This document shows positions 12,150 to 23,857 of a stretch of DNA of 64,000 bases, piece by piece (position 1 is the first letter of the stretch; every line of letters begins with the position of its first letter). Under the pieces are notes generated by a model. It worked only from the letters and a program-made list of their open reading frames with translations, had not been told where the DNA came from and ran no database searches. This DNA comes from Gnetum montanum. Lineage: Eukaryota; Streptophyta; Gnetopsida; Gnetales; Gnetaceae. The stretch covers positions 1-64,000 of the forward strand of contig MNCI01030304.1 of assembly GCA_015680685.1 (NCBI GenBank), in the 5' to 3' direction. The position numbers and the translations under genes are program-made.

Positions 12150-12830
12150 AAAAGATTGATTTGAATACTAAATCACTTATATTTCCTACCATAAGGAGGA
12201 AACACCAGATATTGGTAATTGCCATGGACAATTATAGTCAAGATGACAAGGGTACAACCTTTGTGGTTGTGATTAAAGAACTGATGGAAACCACCTCTGA
12301 AATTTCATTATTGAAGTCCATAGGAATTATTCTATCATCTTCCTTAAGTATCTCTAAAATAGTCTCTCTTTTGTGCTTTGGAGGCATAAATGTATCAGAT
12401 TTTGATGCATTCATTTGTAGCAGTGGTAGTAAAATTTACTATACAACTCCACAGAATTCTATTGGCAATAGTGTTGTTGGAGATTACTCTTATGCCATTG
12501 ACCAAGATTATACATCTCATATTGAATATGGGTGGGGTGCCAGAGATCTTCGTAAAACCATACTTAAATGGGTAAATTCAATTTCTAAAGGATACAAAGA
12601 GTTTATTTTAGTCGAAGATAAAGACCATTGCAATGAACATTGCTTGGCATTTCATGTCAATAACCCATTTGTGGTTCCAACAATCGAGAAGCTGCAGAGG
12701 GATCTAAGGAATCAGGGGCTCAGATGCCATGTAATATACTGCCAAAAAGGTTCTCAACTTCATGTTATTCCTTTGTCAGTTTCACGTTCACAGGCTCTTA
12801 GGACATATATGGAGTGGACACGACATGTCG
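12150..12830 (+). pseudogene. Sucrose-phosphate synthase C-terminal fragment
   Basis: An uninterrupted frame (open from 12011 to 12880) matches the C-terminal, phosphatase-like domain of plant sucrose-phosphate synthase, the cytosolic enzyme that makes sucrose-6-phosphate from UDP-glucose and fructose-6-phosphate. Recognised segments: 'IFPTIRRKHQILVIAMD', 'DFDAFICSSGSKIYYT', 'SHIEYGWGARDLRKTILKW' and 'LRCHVIYCQKGSQLHVIPL' followed by 'SRSQALR'. Only about 220 of more than 1000 residues are present. The glycosyltransferase domains and the end after SRSQALR are missing, and the frame then runs into unrelated sequence. It is therefore a fragment, either a captured exon or a remnant of a retrocopy, though its open frame suggests it is not very old. 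Confidence 0.85.
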
Positions 12831-12832
12831 GA

Positions 12833-13258
12833 GCTATTAAGGGAGGCGAGGCAGGGCTCATGGCGGATGCTACTAGGTAGCGCTGATAAAAAATCAAAGC
12901 TACTCTCGCTGAAGCCGCACGAGCAGCTTGCCTACGCTACACTCTTTGCGCTGGTGCTCGCGAAGCTCCGCTGATACTCTAACACCGCACAAGAATTAGC
13001 TTTGCTCAGTGATCTCGATGATCCGTGTTACAGGTATGAGCATCCCTACCATGGAGGCTTCTATGGATCACGCTGCGGATCCATGATTCCATTGTTTCTC
13101 CGTTGGCTCCATGCGCAGCTCCCATCCTACCTTGGCCACTCTCGCAACTCCCTCTATCGTCTATACCGTTTCCTCCATTTTATCTTCGCCCACTCAAACC
13201 CTAGTGAACCTCTGCCTCAAACCCTAGTAGCCAGCAATGATGCGGAATCGCTCTAGAA
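12833..13258 (+). other. GC-richer, gene-like stretch, not identified
   Basis: Base composition changes sharply here (about half G+C against about one third around it). A frame from 12762 reads 'SELLREARQGSWRMLLGSAD', then a Leu/Ala-rich helix-like part ending at 12971. 13002-13256 is another open stretch ending with Pro/Leu-rich sequence resembling a 5' leader (CTCAAACCCTAG is typical of plant leaders). I recognise no family. Confidence 0.3.
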
Positions 13259-13524
13259 ATGAAATACCTAAACTGCATGATCAAGGAAACTCTGCGACTT
13301 CATCTGCCAAATGATCTAGAATCATCCTCAAACGATCTAGAATCATCTTCAATCTCTGGGCCATCGGCCAAAATCTGAGAGTGTGGAAAAATGCTCTGCA
13401 ATTCATGTTGGACAGATTTATAATGAAGGAGCATCAAAATGCAGTAGATCTGTTGTTGGAATTCCAGATGATTCCCTTCAGTGGAGGAAGAAGAATTTTG
13501 CCTAGCATGGCTTCAGCTCTATAG
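13259..13524 (+). pseudogene. Cytochrome P450 C-terminal fragment
   Basis: Two blocks of a plant P450 (a haem monooxygenase of the endoplasmic reticulum) in neighbouring frames. The first reads 'MKYLNCMIKETLRLH' with the helix-K ExxR motif (Glu at 13285, Arg at 13294). The second, from about 13356, reads 'LWAIGQNLRVWKNALQFM' and 'DRFI', then the haem loop 'IPFSGGRRILPSMASAL'. In the family the loop is FxxGxRxCxG; here the Cys that binds the haem iron is Leu (codon at about 13498). The two blocks are out of frame, with a duplicated AACGATCTAGAATCATC-like segment between them, and a stop follows at 13522. It cannot encode an active enzyme. Confidence 0.8.
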
Positions 13525-13572
13525 TAGCTTAGGGTTTCTCTTGGGGCTCTAGTTTTTTATAGTGACTAGCGA

Positions 13573-13700
13573 GTGGGAGGACAAGGCCATGTGGTCCATT
13601 GCTGTCACTGCAGCGCTCATCGGAATCATCATCCTGGGCTATCCCTGGTACCGCCTCTTCTTGCAGAGAAACAAAAAGAAGAAGGAAGGATCCTTGTTCC
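13573..13700 (+). other. Hydrophobic N-terminus-like fragment
   Basis: One frame reads 'MWSIAVTAALIGIIILGYPW' followed by 'YRLFLQRNKKKK', a membrane anchor followed by a basic stretch, as at the start of many P450s or other membrane proteins. It lies just after the P450 haem region. The frame is lost within 60 bases. The region 13700-14160 shows nothing further recognisable. Confidence 0.35.
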
Positions 13701-14163
13701 TACACCTACATCATTTGTTGGGCCTGTTTTCACAGCAGTAGAGCACCGGATATAGATCTAGATCTGGTTTCTAGGTTGTTGTCAGATTCGAGGTTGTGCA
13801 CTGTGGCTCCAAGAACAATCTTGCGGCCATGCCAAAAATACAAGATATACAATCCAAGTACTCCCAACTCTGTTATTCGTTAGGGCCAGAACGTGAATTC
13901 CATAGATTGGTGGATAATAAAATGCCCCAAGGCTCACTTGAAACATAAAAAAAGGGGCATAAGAACAAGCAAAAAACGTTGCGTAGATTTTCCAGCCTTT
14001 GACAAGGGATGAAGAAATTTGATGGATGAGAAATGTTAGGATAATATAGTTGAAAAGTCAAAATGATGTATATTAGAGGGTTTAGAGGAATTACTTTAAA
14101 TTTTTATTATTTTTGTTTTGCTAATTCGGTTGTTGTTTAATGCCCTATATGTATATGTATGAA

Positions 14164-14426
14164 ACAAGTGTCAATTATAATTTTTTCATATCTAACTACC
14201 ATGGTGGTTGTAACTTCCCTTAGTGATTGCAACCAAATTGTAACCACTATAAAGGCCACTTGTCAACTACAACCTTTTATCTCCATGGTGACCATTTTGG
14301 CAACTGAATGGGCCACTTGGCAACTGCATGGGACACTTGTCAACTATAGCTTTTTTATATCTATGGTGGTTATAACCATCCAAAATTTTTGTAACTTACC
14401 TAACTACCTATGAGACCCTATAAAAA
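14164..14426 (+). promoter_or_regulatory. Three ~84 bp repeats followed by a TATA box
   Basis: A unit 'CACTTGTCAACTATARC..TATCTATGGTGGTTRTAAC' recurs at about 14166, 14249 and 14333. A TATAAAAA box follows at 14419-14426, then GGCTTCAGGGG. The arrangement looks like an LTR U3 with repeated upstream elements, but no LTR ends were recognised. 14430-15099 is AT-rich with nothing else identified. Confidence 0.45.
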
Positions 14427-15099
14427 GGCTTCAGGGGTTAGAAGAAAAGGGGGACTAATTGATCACACTAGGGGTCTCACTTTGGGTCTCAGAGGAAGAC
14501 ATTGTGAAGGATTGCTTGTAAGATGACTTGCTAAAGACAACATTTCAACCTCTTGTCATAGTCTTGTGAGTTATATTTTTTTTATTTTGTTTAAATTGTT
14601 TAGCTAGTGGTTTAGATAGTATCATGCTTGGTAAGTAATTTTGGGAAATTTATATTGCTCTTATTGTTCTTGTTGCATGATAGAAAATTTCTATTAAAAT
14701 TTTGCCATAGAAGAGCTTGTATTTGAAAGCCTTAATAGCATTTTAGTAGTGAATTTTATTATTGTGCAATGTATAAGAACAACTATTGAGATTGTTGTAA
14801 GAGAGCCTCTGCATGTAGTCAAGCCGTTGAATGATTCAATAGTCAAGAGGGTTCAGAAAATATTTGGTATTTTGATAGGACCAGAATAGCTTTCTTTTAT
14901 TTTTAAAGTGAGTCTCCATGGTATTTCAATCAGAAATTTTCAAGTCTTTTGAAGGTTCTGTTGAAGGCAATTGTTGACATCCATTATCTAGCCAAAATAG
15001 AGTCTCGTACATGATAGTTTATGCAGCAATTTTTTGGATAGCATAGTGGGAATGTCTTGAAGAAATTGCTTATTTTGAGCCTTGGAAGTTTGAACAATT

Positions 15100-15606
15100 N
15101 NNNNNNNNNNNNNNNNNNNNNNNNNNNNNNNNNNNNNNNNNNNNNNNNNNNNNNNNNNNNNNNNNNNNNNNNNNNNNNNNNNNNNNNNNNNNNNNNNNNN
15201 NNNNNNNNNNNNNNNNNNNNNNNNNNNNNNNNNNNNNNNNNNNNNNNNNNNNNNNNNNNNNNNNNNNNNNNNNNNNNNNNNNNNNNNNNNNNNNNNNNNN
15301 NNNNNNNNNNNNNNNNNNNNNNNNNNNNNNNNNNNNNNNNNNNNNNNNNNNNNNNNNNNNNNNNNNNNNNNNNNNNNNNNNNNNNNNNNNNNNNNNNNNN
15401 NNNNNNNNNNNNNNNNNNNNNNNNNNNNNNNNNNNNNNNNNNNNNNNNNNNNNNNNNNNNNNNNNNNNNNNNNNNNNNNNNNNNNNNNNNNNNNNNNNNN
15501 NNNNNNNNNNNNNNNNNNNNNNNNNNNNNNNNNNNNNNNNNNNNNNNNNNNNNNNNNNNNNNNNNNNNNNNNNNNNNNNNNNNNNNNNNNNNNNNNNNNN
15601 NNNNNN
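15100..15606. other. Assembly gap (507 N)
   Basis: The run of Ns separates unidentified AT-rich sequence from an LTR fragment, so the rest of that LTR and possibly an element end lie in the gap. Open frames that read through the Ns have no meaning. Confidence 0.99.
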
Positions 15607-15809
15607 TTACAAGCTGCTCGAATAAAGAGCCATTCACTCTAGGACTCCTACTGCGAGCACATGGGAAAAATTCTAACTCTGGAGTGATCAATCTGCCAGA
15701 GCTTCGCTACTTCTAGCCAGGATTGGGAAATGAAGGAAGTGCCACCTCTTATTTATAGATATGGCAGCGGGACGCGATATCGCGGCCCAGTGCATGTCGC
15801 ATCTCATCA
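15607..15809 (-). repeat. LTR 5' part, minus strand, truncated by gap
   Basis: Read on the minus strand from 15809 it starts TGATGAGATGCGACATGC, then U3 palindrome CCGCGATATCGCG, a TATAAATA box near 15757, the CTCTGG..CCAGAG stem-loop at 15677-15701 and the 'AGTAGGAGTCC' and 'CTTTATTCGAGCAGC' blocks of R. It is the least decayed LTR of this subfamily: its CpG-containing palindrome is intact, whereas the copies at 18.6 kb and 55.8 kb have TG/CA changes. The rest lies in the gap. Confidence 0.8.
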
Positions 15810-16640
15810 GTTATGCTCCACCATAAAGTTTGTTGAAATGTAAAACATCTCATTCAATGGGAAATTCATTAAGTCCATAGAGTTTAATACATCTCATTTG
15901 GTAGGGAAAAAAAATCAAAATTGGCCTTGGTAATGAAACCTAGTGAAGGTTTCACCTCATAAATAAAAGAAGAAAGAAAATTGCCAATAAGTCAAATGAT
16001 CAATGAAGCCTAAAATAAGGAATGAATGGCTCCAAACATGCAAAGGGAGGAGCCTAATGGCCAAAGAAACTTTGGAGTGAGGTGTTGGTTCCTAAAATGC
16101 ATTATCAAGTGGCCAGCAGTTAAAAACATGAAGTGTAAAGATCTGTTGATTGACTGACATGTCAGTGCCATATCATAGCCATGATGTTAACATATGGTAC
16201 TCATTGTTAACCCTCATGGCCATTTCCTTATAGATAATGATAGCCCTCACCATAACCTTATCGCATCATCACAAACACTCTTTGACATGGTTTGACACTA
16301 CTGAATCAAGCATGGGGAGAGAAAAGTTGGTGATGGATGAGTAGTGGTGCTTGTATTCTTTTTCATTGTCTCTCAGGTTAATCTTTCAAACATCAACAAA
16401 GAGGGGACAATGAAAAATCACCAAAAATTCATGTTGCAAATTTTAATTTCCATTTTCCAACTTGAGGAAAGATTTTAGTATAAATGTAAGATATGTAGTC
16501 CATGAACCACACTCTTACATACTTTGGCTATAGGGTCTGAAAAATGCCTCAGAAGTTGCTATTTCCTCACTTCCCAAGTGGAGAAAGTTACCTCATGTAT
16601 ATATTTTGGCTTGGGAAGGCTGAAAATGCCTTGGAAATTC
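15810..16640. other. No recognisable gene
   Basis: AT-rich sequence without a long frame. Directly next to the LTR start the minus strand reads TGGTGGAGCATAAC, which could be a decayed polypurine tract, in which case the minus-strand element would extend to the right of 15809. Confidence 0.4.
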
Positions 16641-16649
16641 TCAAACTTG

Positions 16650-16980
16650 GAATTTTCATGGGTTTATGTAGGGGTATAGCCTCAACTACGTTGGACCCAT
16701 CTATCCCCAATGTAGATGATGTTGGATTTTCATTTTCATTTCCAACCCAGTGTAGTCATGATAAAAACCCAACATAGCTGAAATCTTGGAATTTATGGGA
16801 TTTTCCATTTCATTCCATTTTCCAATAATGGCCAATGTAGTCACCTCAAGACTTCAACAATTACAGTATGGCTAGTGTAAATAACATTTTCTAGCATTTC
16901 TAGCAATTTCTAACAACTTCAGGATAGTCCATCAAGGTTAGTGTAGTTGGGATTATGTCAGCATAGTCACAAAATTCTAT
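16650..16980 (+). repeat. Decayed copies of the GACTACA/TGTAGTC hairpin repeat
   Basis: Phrases CAACTACGTTGGACCC, 'CCCCAATGTAGATGATG', 'CCCAGTGTAGTCATG', 'GGCCAATGTAGTCACC' and 'GTTAGTGTAGTTGGG' repeat the core of the array at 5700-7750. Here it precedes a Tat protease relic (17860), there a Tat reverse transcriptase. 16980-17860 has only short, unconvincing frames. Confidence 0.5.
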
Positions 16981-17859
16981 TTACTATTTATAGTAAATAT
17001 ATGGGATTTGGTGTCTACGGTGTATTCCAAACTTACTATAAATGGCAACTATGTTGAAAATTGTAGTTGTTGCTACCTAAAAATTGACATCAATCTATCA
17101 GTAATCATGAAAGTGATGTGCAGATCCAAAAAATAGTAATTCAACATCTATAAAAATCCAACATAAATACCTTATTTCAATTACATAGACAGACAAATCA
17201 CTTTGGCACAAAAACACCACAACTTATTCCATAGCTTGAAAGCACTTTATAACCAGGAGCCTTTGCAACCTTGCAATACCTTTGGTAGCAAAACTAGTAT
17301 CTATGCTAGGCATAGAGACTCCCAAAATGATATCACTACACCAAAGTGGAATACACTTTATGACCACAATTGTGATCTTAGTGGAAACTAGCAGGGAGTT
17401 GGTAAAAACTAGGGCTAGGAAGCATCTGAATTATGGAGTTTCAGGTGTAGATTATAGGCTCTAATAGACTTCAAGCTCCTTCAAGTGACTTCTTTCGCAC
17501 CTAGCATAAAATATTTACTTTTTGAACCTACTATGTTTTCCCCCTTTCAATAAAGTTATAGTTCATTATTATGGAAATCTTTAAGTTCACATTTTCATTT
17601 CTATGTCTTTTTTCATTCTAGATCTATAATTTTATTTTTGTTTATGATTTCGTTTTCATTTACATTTATGTTTACATTTTCATATACGTTGTCATTAAAA
17701 CTTTTGTAAGTCCTTGGGTGATTGGCTAGACCATCCAGGGTGGTTTGAATCCCATTTTTTAGTGGTCCTTAGGATTCGAGGCTAAAACCTTTCTAGTGCC
17801 TGGGATACTCTAGTTTTTGTTCCAACAACCAAATTTTCTAGGTCCAACATACTCCTACA

Positions 17860-18545
17860 TCAAACTCTATTTCTCCTATGTTAGTCACCAAGGGTTCAAT
17901 CCTTGGGAGAAAATCTTTGCATCAAATAACAACTATGATGGATTTAAAAGAAAAAAATCTCTCTCTGGTTGATCTCATCTCAACTTCCAAAAAGCATTAC
18001 TTAGCATTGAAGGAACTTCCTAAGTCCATTACCATATTGATAGATATTTAGCCTTACTCTTGTATCATCTCATTGGTACTTAATACCTCATGGTATAAAG
18101 TTGACTATTTGAGTTTCAAGAAAGAAAACGTCAAGACATGTTGTGATGGGTCTCGTATGTGAGGTTTCCATCTATAATATGTTACTACCACTAGTTCATA
18201 TGGATGATAAAGTTGGAGCTAACATCATTTCATGGATAGTCATCAAGCATTTGTGTTATAGGTCATACAATCAAACTAAAATCCATCTTTAATTTCATTT
18301 AGCAAGGCTAGAGTAGAAATCTAAAAAGTGATCAAATTACCCTTTTTAGTAGGAAGTTGTATAGCATTTGAGGCTATTTTTTCTATCATTAGAGACTAAT
18401 ATGGTATCAACATAACCTAGGTAGGCCTTGGTTAGCTTATCATGATGTTATCTCTTCACCTATGCATTAGGAAATCCATTTTCCATGTAATGAGGGAAAA
18501 GTAGATATATGTGTAGATCCTAAAGTTTCTACCATTTCCTACCTA
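17860..18545 (+). pseudogene. Tat gag-protease linker and protease relic
   Basis: In shifting frames the plus strand reads 'NLSLVDLISTSKKHYLALKE'-like sequence at about 17950-18015, then 'VGANIISWIVIKHLC' near 18205, and 'LGRPWLAYHDVISSP' with 'EIHFPCNEGKVDI' near 18410-18500. These match, in order, 'SLSLYDLVLTSQTHREALM', 'GAATNVVPYHIIEQLG' and 'LGRPWLAQLRAVSSP' with 'EIHLPYEGGEIVI' of the better preserved protease at 61486-62541. The active-site region is damaged and stops are frequent. An LTR begins 20 bases later (18567), so the element was probably cut by a later insertion. Confidence 0.7.
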
Positions 18546-18566
18546 TATTTTTTAGAATAGACCAGC

Positions 18567-19504
18567 TGATGAGATGTGATATTGCAGCTGTTGCGATATC
18601 ACGTCGTCCCCTGTGATATCACATACGCGATATCATGGTCCATCACCAAATCTATAAATAAGAGGCGGCACTCCCCTCATTTCTCATCCTAGGCTTAAAA
18701 GTAGGGAAACTCTAGCAGTTTGATCACTCCAGAGATAGAATATTTTCCATGTGCCCGTAGTAGGAGTCCCCAAGTGAACGGATCTTTATTCGAGCAGCTT
18801 TGTACTTGAACGCAAGTTGTGTACGACAATAAAGATGAGCTTTGTGAATAAACCTTGTAGTGCATGGAATAGGATTTATTACATGTTATTTATTATCTGC
18901 ATTAGCGTGACATGAGTACGACTTGATTACGAGCATTGACGAATGTGTACGGCTAATTAAGGAATCGGCTGCTCATCGCGATTAGTCTCTCTCACCCTCA
19001 ACTCCTAGAATGTGGGATGAGTACGACTTGATTATGAGCATCTACGGATGTGTACGGCTAGTCAAGGAATCGGCTGCTCATCACGTTTAGGCTAGTTAAG
19101 TGCCTTAGTATGATCACTTTGAGCACGTGCGTTACGTGTGGTGATCCCAGTAATGATTAGCGTTTGGCAGCCACAGTTGCATAGTTTAGGGTGTGTACGG
19201 TAAGTGGGAACGGATGCTGATGCTAGTTAATGTAGACTTAGTCCTTAGTTAGAGTTAGTTAGCTCTCTCAACCCTTCACCTTGATAGCATAGGAGAAAAA
19301 CCATAAAAGACCATAAAAATCATATACCTCGGACTTACTTAACCATACACCGTGACAACAACAAGTAAGTCTGGGAAGACAACAAAAGATTAAACCCAAG
19401 TGTTCCATGGGGCATTTAGGGATTTAGTTTGTGGAGTTCGACCGGATTGCGTGTGCTACGCTCGTTTCGTATGGTTGAGTGTAGGGGTACCTCGCCACTC
19501 ATCA
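18567..19504 (+). repeat. LTR, Athila-like, complete
   Basis: Starts TGATGAGATG and ends CCACTCATCA (TG..CA), 938 bp. Contains several GATATC palindromes (18590-18635), TATAAATA at 18653-18660, stem-loop at 18710-18734, AATAAA at 18828-18833 and two copies of a block of about 110 bp (from 18911 and 19018) starting GAGTACGACTTGATTA. It is followed by CCAGCCTAGGATCC, a decayed primer site comparable to that after 901. Confidence 0.85.
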
Positions 19505-20368
19505 CCAGCCTAGGATCCTCAAAAACACTAATAGGATAGACTTGCTCAATGAGAAAAACCAATGAGACTAGTGCAAGAATTTCTTGGTTGTTTAACACAT
19601 ATAGTTTGTAGACTTAGAATTAGGAGAATTAGATATTGTTGAATTTGTTAAGAGTGCATGTCATATTAGATCCAAGGCTAGGAAGGCTATTTCCAAAGCA
19701 TCACTATCTTGAAATGCTATATTATTTCTTTTATTCTCTTATTTATTTATTTTTTAGTACTTACATTTTCTAGTTTTGATAGCTTTAGCCAAAGCTATTT
19801 TGTTGGTTTACTTTATTATGTTGTCACATTTATCACTTTGGTAGTTTAGTTCTTCTTCATTTTTTATTCTATCTTATTTAAAACACTTATTTCACTTAGC
19901 ATTCATTTTAATTTCACATGTTAAAAAAAATAAAAACTATAAACATATAAAACTCAAAATCCCATAAACATAGAAAATTAGAAAACTGTAAAAACAAAAA
20001 ACTACAAAAGCCATAAACATATAAAATACAAAGACCATAAAAAGTAACAGTTCTTGTATCATAGCTAATGTCCATATAATATTGATCATAAGTACATACC
20101 ATCATTAAAAAAATACATAACATCCCATCTAAAAAATAAAAATACAAACTCTAAACACATCATGATCATCATCTCAAAATATAACTATCTCTCAACTCTT
20201 ATTACTAATCATCTATGGTCTGATCCCTAGTAGGAAAAATATTTGCACATCTCTTCTTCATTTTTCATTCCATTGCCAAAAGGTCCTAGAGAATCTTCAT
20301 TTGTAATATATATATATATATTAATAAAAACTATAAAAAGATAAACAAACAAGTAAAACTAAAAAAAT

Positions 20369-21409
20369 ACATAGACTAAAAAATCAATACAAAAAAATAA
20401 AATAAAAAAATAAAAAAATAAAAAAAGATAAAAATATTAAAAATCGTTTGTTTCAAATCATTTGCTCTTACTCATCTATGCATTACTAGGACCTTCTTTG
20501 CCTCCCTTTCTTACTACTAACATAGGCTTTCTCACTGCTTCTAGTCCATACTCATTCATGAACTTTTGAATCATATTATCTATGATGAGAAATATGAATC
20601 CTACTACTCTCTTCCTCCCTACTAGAACCTAGCACCTATCTTTTGTTTGCTTTCTATTGCATCATAGAATATTGTTGAAAAGCTTGTAGCATATCATTAA
20701 TCCTCATCTTCTCCATTAGTAATTCCATCACCCACTTTGTAGTTCCCTCATTGTTTTGTGAGAAGTAGATTTTTCTTCTTGTAAAATAACTTATGCTTCT
20801 TTTACTTACATGCTATACAACTGTCCTTCAGGCTAGTATTTTAGAGTCTTCATGATCAACAACTNACATAGACTAAAAAATCAATAAAAAAATAAAAAAA
20901 GATAAAAATATTAAAAATCATTTGTTTCAAATCATTTGCTCTTACTCATCTATGCATCACTAGGACCTTCTTTGCCTCCCTTTCTTACTACTAACATAGG
21001 CTTTCTCACTGCTTCTAGTTCATACTCATTCATGAACTTTTGAATCATATCATCTATGATGAGAAATATGAATCCCAAATACTCTAGGTTGACATTTGGT
21101 ATCTCTAGTAGGATGCAGTTATCCACAATTAGCACTTTCTTAATCCTACTACTCTCTTCCTCCCTACTAGAACCTAGCACCTATCTTTTGTTTGCTTTCT
21201 ATTGCATCATTGAATATTGTTGAAAAGCTTGTAGCATATCATTAATCCTCATCTTCTCCATTAGTAATTCCATCACCCACTTTATAGTTCCCTCATTGTT
21301 TTGTGAGAAGTAGATTTTTCTTCTTGTAAAATAACTTATGCTTCTTTTACTTACATGCTATAAAACTGTCCTTCAGGCTAGTATTTTAGAGTCTTCATGA
21401 TCAACAACT
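20369..21409. repeat. Direct duplication of ~500 bp joined at a single N
   Basis: 20369-20864 and 20866-21409 are nearly identical, starting ACATAGACTAAAAAATC and ending CATGATCAACAACT. The first copy lacks about 70 bp (after 'GAGAAATATGAATCC') that the second keeps, so only the second holds the longer minus-strand frame. The junction base is N. It is either a tandem duplication by a slip at (T)ACAT or two alleles placed in series. Confidence 0.85.
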
Positions 21410-23805
21410 TACATTGCTAGATAGCATGTGCAGCCACCAAGGAATCAAGAGAATTTCAAAACCACCAATAAGAGGAAGTTATATGATTATGATGTATTAC
21501 TATGCTCATATGAAAATTTACTTTTAGGTTTCCTACCTCTTCCTTCAACTTTGCTACCTATGTAGCCATCTTCTTTGCTCCATTTTATTCCCGAATAACT
21601 CTATCATTAGGCTAATAGCATCTATGTGCTTTAAAGAAAGAGAGGCCATCTCAATCTTGTATCTAGTTACAACATCTCTCTTCTTTTGAAGCTCCAAATA
21701 AATATAAATAGGGACTTGGAAATCGAGGTTCATAATAGACATATTTTCCAAATCAATTGAAATGAAAACATTTGCAAAAACATTCATTCAAACATCTAAT
21801 TGACATATTAACCAAACATTACCATCATGACTATCAATAGAAGCTAACAAATTTATGAGTCTTAGATTCATCTTTTAGCATCTTTTTGAAGCTATCAACG
21901 ATCCCTCATACTCACTCCTTCTTATTGATATTTTTCCAAATTATTTTTCTTAGCTTTATTTGTATGCATAAAATAATAATAATAATAATAAATTATAATA
22001 AATATAATACTTAAAATATAAAAACATAAAATAAAAAATGTATAAAAATAAATAATAATAAAAAAATAAAAAATAAAATGAAATTAAAATTCACTAAATA
22101 ACCAAAAGACATCTTATTTCCTTTTGCTAGATTCTTCACAAGCTATATTCTCCTAGCCTCATTTGAGATAGGCTCCTTTCTAGGAAACAAGAAATCAAGA
22201 GTCTTAGCAAGGGAAAATTTTATATCAACATCTAATTCATTCAAATCATAACATTATTGAACATATGATAATTAAGTAAGCCTCAAAATCATTTATCAAT
22301 AAAATCCATCTTACTTTGTGCACTCTAGGCATCAATCTCACCTATACTATTTTCAAAATTCAAATCAATCTTCTCCTCCAATAAATTCCTTGCCACATCC
22401 TCTTTCTCTATTCAATTGGTTACTTTGATCTCTATTTCTATCTATTTGAACTCTACTTATTTCTTTGCTTTTTATTCTTCTTCTTCTCTATCTCTTCTCT
22501 CTTCCTCTTCCCTCACTCTCCTTTCTTTTGCTTCCTTAACTTTACTTTTAGCTTTCGATCTAGTGAAGGCCTTCTACTCTACCTTCTTTTGAGTCTTTAT
22601 AGTAGCTACTGAAAGTTTAACAAGCATAAGATGCTAAAATTGATTTAAAATAAATAAAATAAACAAAAAACTTTAATAAAATAAATCAATGATATAAAGA
22701 AAAATATATAATATCTACTTTTTCTTACCTAGATTCTTTGGCACCTTGAAGGCCTCTTCCTTTAACCTCTCCTCCTTAGAATGATAAGTATCTACCATCT
22801 TAACAACATGCACTTTTATATTCTTAGAGATGTATCCTTCATCATGTGTGCTTGTAGTACATTCCTTGAATACCTACATGTATTGCAATAGGTTACCATA
22901 AATAGAATGCTTTGTGAACAATGTCACACTTTCTAGCATGGAGGACTTAGCTACATCCTCATGCAATGAGAATACCACATCCAATGGTCTTCCCATGGTA
23001 GATGTAAGGGTCATTATGATGTTTTTGATATGTTGACATAAGGATGGTTGAAGGTCCTCCTCATTAAGAACCTTTTCCTTTTGATTGATGTAAGTGAAAA
23101 AATCTAGAAAACATCAAAGAATTCCATAATAAAAGATGAACTTTACATAGTTGTTGAAACTCCAATCATCCACTCAATTGATGTTACATAATTCCTTATT
23201 CAGTTTCTCATCTAGTAGTTAGCCTAGTCATAGCTAATATTTCTCATCATGTCATTATAAATCATTATTAGTCATAGGGAAGAAGTAGCCCTCCTCTATC
23301 TAATCCTCCCAAAAAATCCCTCTCAATGAATAGGTGGTAGACCATATTGAAGTTCTTATCCACACAATGAGTGATGTTTTGATTCCTATTAGTGTACAAA
23401 ATCCAATCCTTAATTTGTTAGTTCTTCAATGATGACATCTTACGATTGTTCTTAAATGGGAAATCTCTTTGAGAAAAATCTAACTAGTACCTTAGTGAAT
23501 TCCTATTCTATTGGAAAATGATCTTCTTTCATTGAACTTGGAAGACAAATAGTCACTAATGACTAGAATAACATTTTACCATATCAACCATATCTATTGG
23601 TGAAATGTTGGGAGATCTCAATGAGAAGAAAGATACCAACTTTTCCTCCTCAAAGATATGGGGGTATTTTCTCACCTTACCACTCATTAGATACTTGTGA
23701 CTAGAAGGTCTATTGGATTATAGCAAACTCTCCTTTACATCTTCCAACTATATATAGACCACCTCAATGATCTTAATTCTATATACAAATAAAAATCAAA
23801 AGTAA

Positions 23806-23813
23806 TACATACA

Positions 23814-23849
<36 letters not shown>

Positions 23850-23857
23850 TATATATA
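23806..23857. repeat. (ATAC)n/(AT)n microsatellite
   Basis: About nine ATAC units pass into eight AT units. Other simple AT-rich runs lie at 20310-20325, 20380-20440 and 21975-22080. Confidence 0.95.

Noticed and set aside
14984-15716. Open frames of over 200 codons on both strands
   Set aside because: They consist almost wholly of the N gap; only short LTR and AT-rich ends are real sequence.
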